Assembly: GCF_003945595.2 (NCBI RefSeq)
Contig: NW_024104619.1
Span: 124,001 to 188,000, forward strand
Direction: 5' to 3'
Origin: Pipra filicauda
Lineage: Eukaryota > Chordata > Aves > Passeriformes > Pipridae
DNA: 64,000 nt
Positions 63,723 through 64,000 of the stretch are shown piece after piece. The position numbers were made by a program, and so were the translations under genes. Every line of letters starts with the position of its first letter. Within the stretch, counting starts at the first letter, position 1. Under the pieces are notes generated by a model. It was not told the origin of the DNA and did not search any database. It saw nothing but the letters and a program-made list of their open reading frames with translations.

Positions 63723-64000
63723 ACTCGTGGGTTGAGATAAAGTTCAACAGGGAATTCAAAACAGCCTCCACAAGCAATGCAAGACAAGGGATTTATTCAC
63801 TTCTGCCCATGGGCAGGCGGATGTTCAGCCATCTCCAGGACAGCAGGGCTCCATCATGGAGGGGTGACTTGGGAAGAAATAACACCATCAGGCTGAATGT
63901 TCCCCCTTACTTCTTCTTCCCACAGCTCTATACACTAAACATGACACCATGTGGTGGGGATCATCCCTTTGGTCAGTGGGATCAGCTGTCCTGGCTCTGT
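63723..64000 (-). mobile_element. ERVL-like LTR, cut by the window edge
   Basis: Same LTR family and orientation as 44562-45119. Shared landmarks include gtgggttgagataaag, the ttcagccatctccaggacag block, gcagggctccatcatgg, cacagctctatacactaaac (complement of the TATA region), gacaccatgtggtgggg and ctttggtcagtgggatcagc. The terminal 3' (U5) part present in the 44.6-kb copy is missing at the left edge, and U3 continues past 64000. Whether internal retroviral sequence follows cannot be seen. Confidence 0.82.

Noticed and set aside
1..64000. CRISPR array, operons, phage or bacterial defence genes
   Set aside because: Repeat content, composition and absence of long frames show a vertebrate genome. 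The only regular direct repeats are mini- and microsatellites without unique spacers.

Overview
This is vertebrate, almost certainly avian, non-coding DNA. The sequence is AT-rich and crowded with CR1 LINE fragments. Antisense copies open with the typical CR1 3' terminus (CATAGAATCATAGAATGG) followed by the GGTTGGAAGGGACC block. It also carries solo LTRs of two avian ERVL-like types. There are no bacterial-style genes, no operons and no intact protein-coding gene. Nearly all open frames lie inside repeats or are chance frames in AT-rich sequence. The window reads as a gene desert or the inside of very large introns on a bird chromosome.

Layout. 0-12 kb: several minus-strand CR1 copies (the largest, 2.16-3.46 kb, keeps the 3' part of the reverse transcriptase frame) and a nearly full solo LTR at 7.02-8.00 kb. 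12-19.4 kb: AT-rich, with no repeat I can name. 19.4-20.25 kb: a minus-strand CR1 split by a clean tRNA-Glu-derived SINE with an 11-bp target-site duplication. 23.7-26 kb: two CR1s in opposite orientation and an LTR remnant. 29.3-29.8 and 35.9-38.4 kb: older CR1s, including a decayed plus-strand CR1 ORF2 carrying a minus-strand CR1 inside it. 39.6 kb: a CCTTG/CCTTC pentamer repeat. 44.6-45.1 kb: a solo LTR. 47.3-47.9 kb: a plus-strand CR1. 48.9-49.3 kb: a perfect 393-nt purine run. 50.3-51.05 kb: an isolated CR1 ORF1 (5') fragment. 52.1-52.7 and 61.0-61.3 kb: more CR1s. 57.15-57.43 kb: the only open frame that looks like a host exon (minus strand). 61.45-61.60 kb: a 14-bp minisatellite. 63.72 kb to the edge: a second LTR of the 44.6-kb family, cut by the window end.

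The most notable items are the tRNA-Glu SINE, whose 3' end is not CR1-like and so suggests a different (possibly RTE-type) mobilising LINE; the candidate coding exon at 57.1-57.4 kb; and the minisatellite, in which every unit carries a 3'-splice-site-like motif. Family assignments come from recognising consensus motifs by eye. No database search was run, so element boundaries are approximate to about 10-20 bases unless a target-site duplication fixes them.
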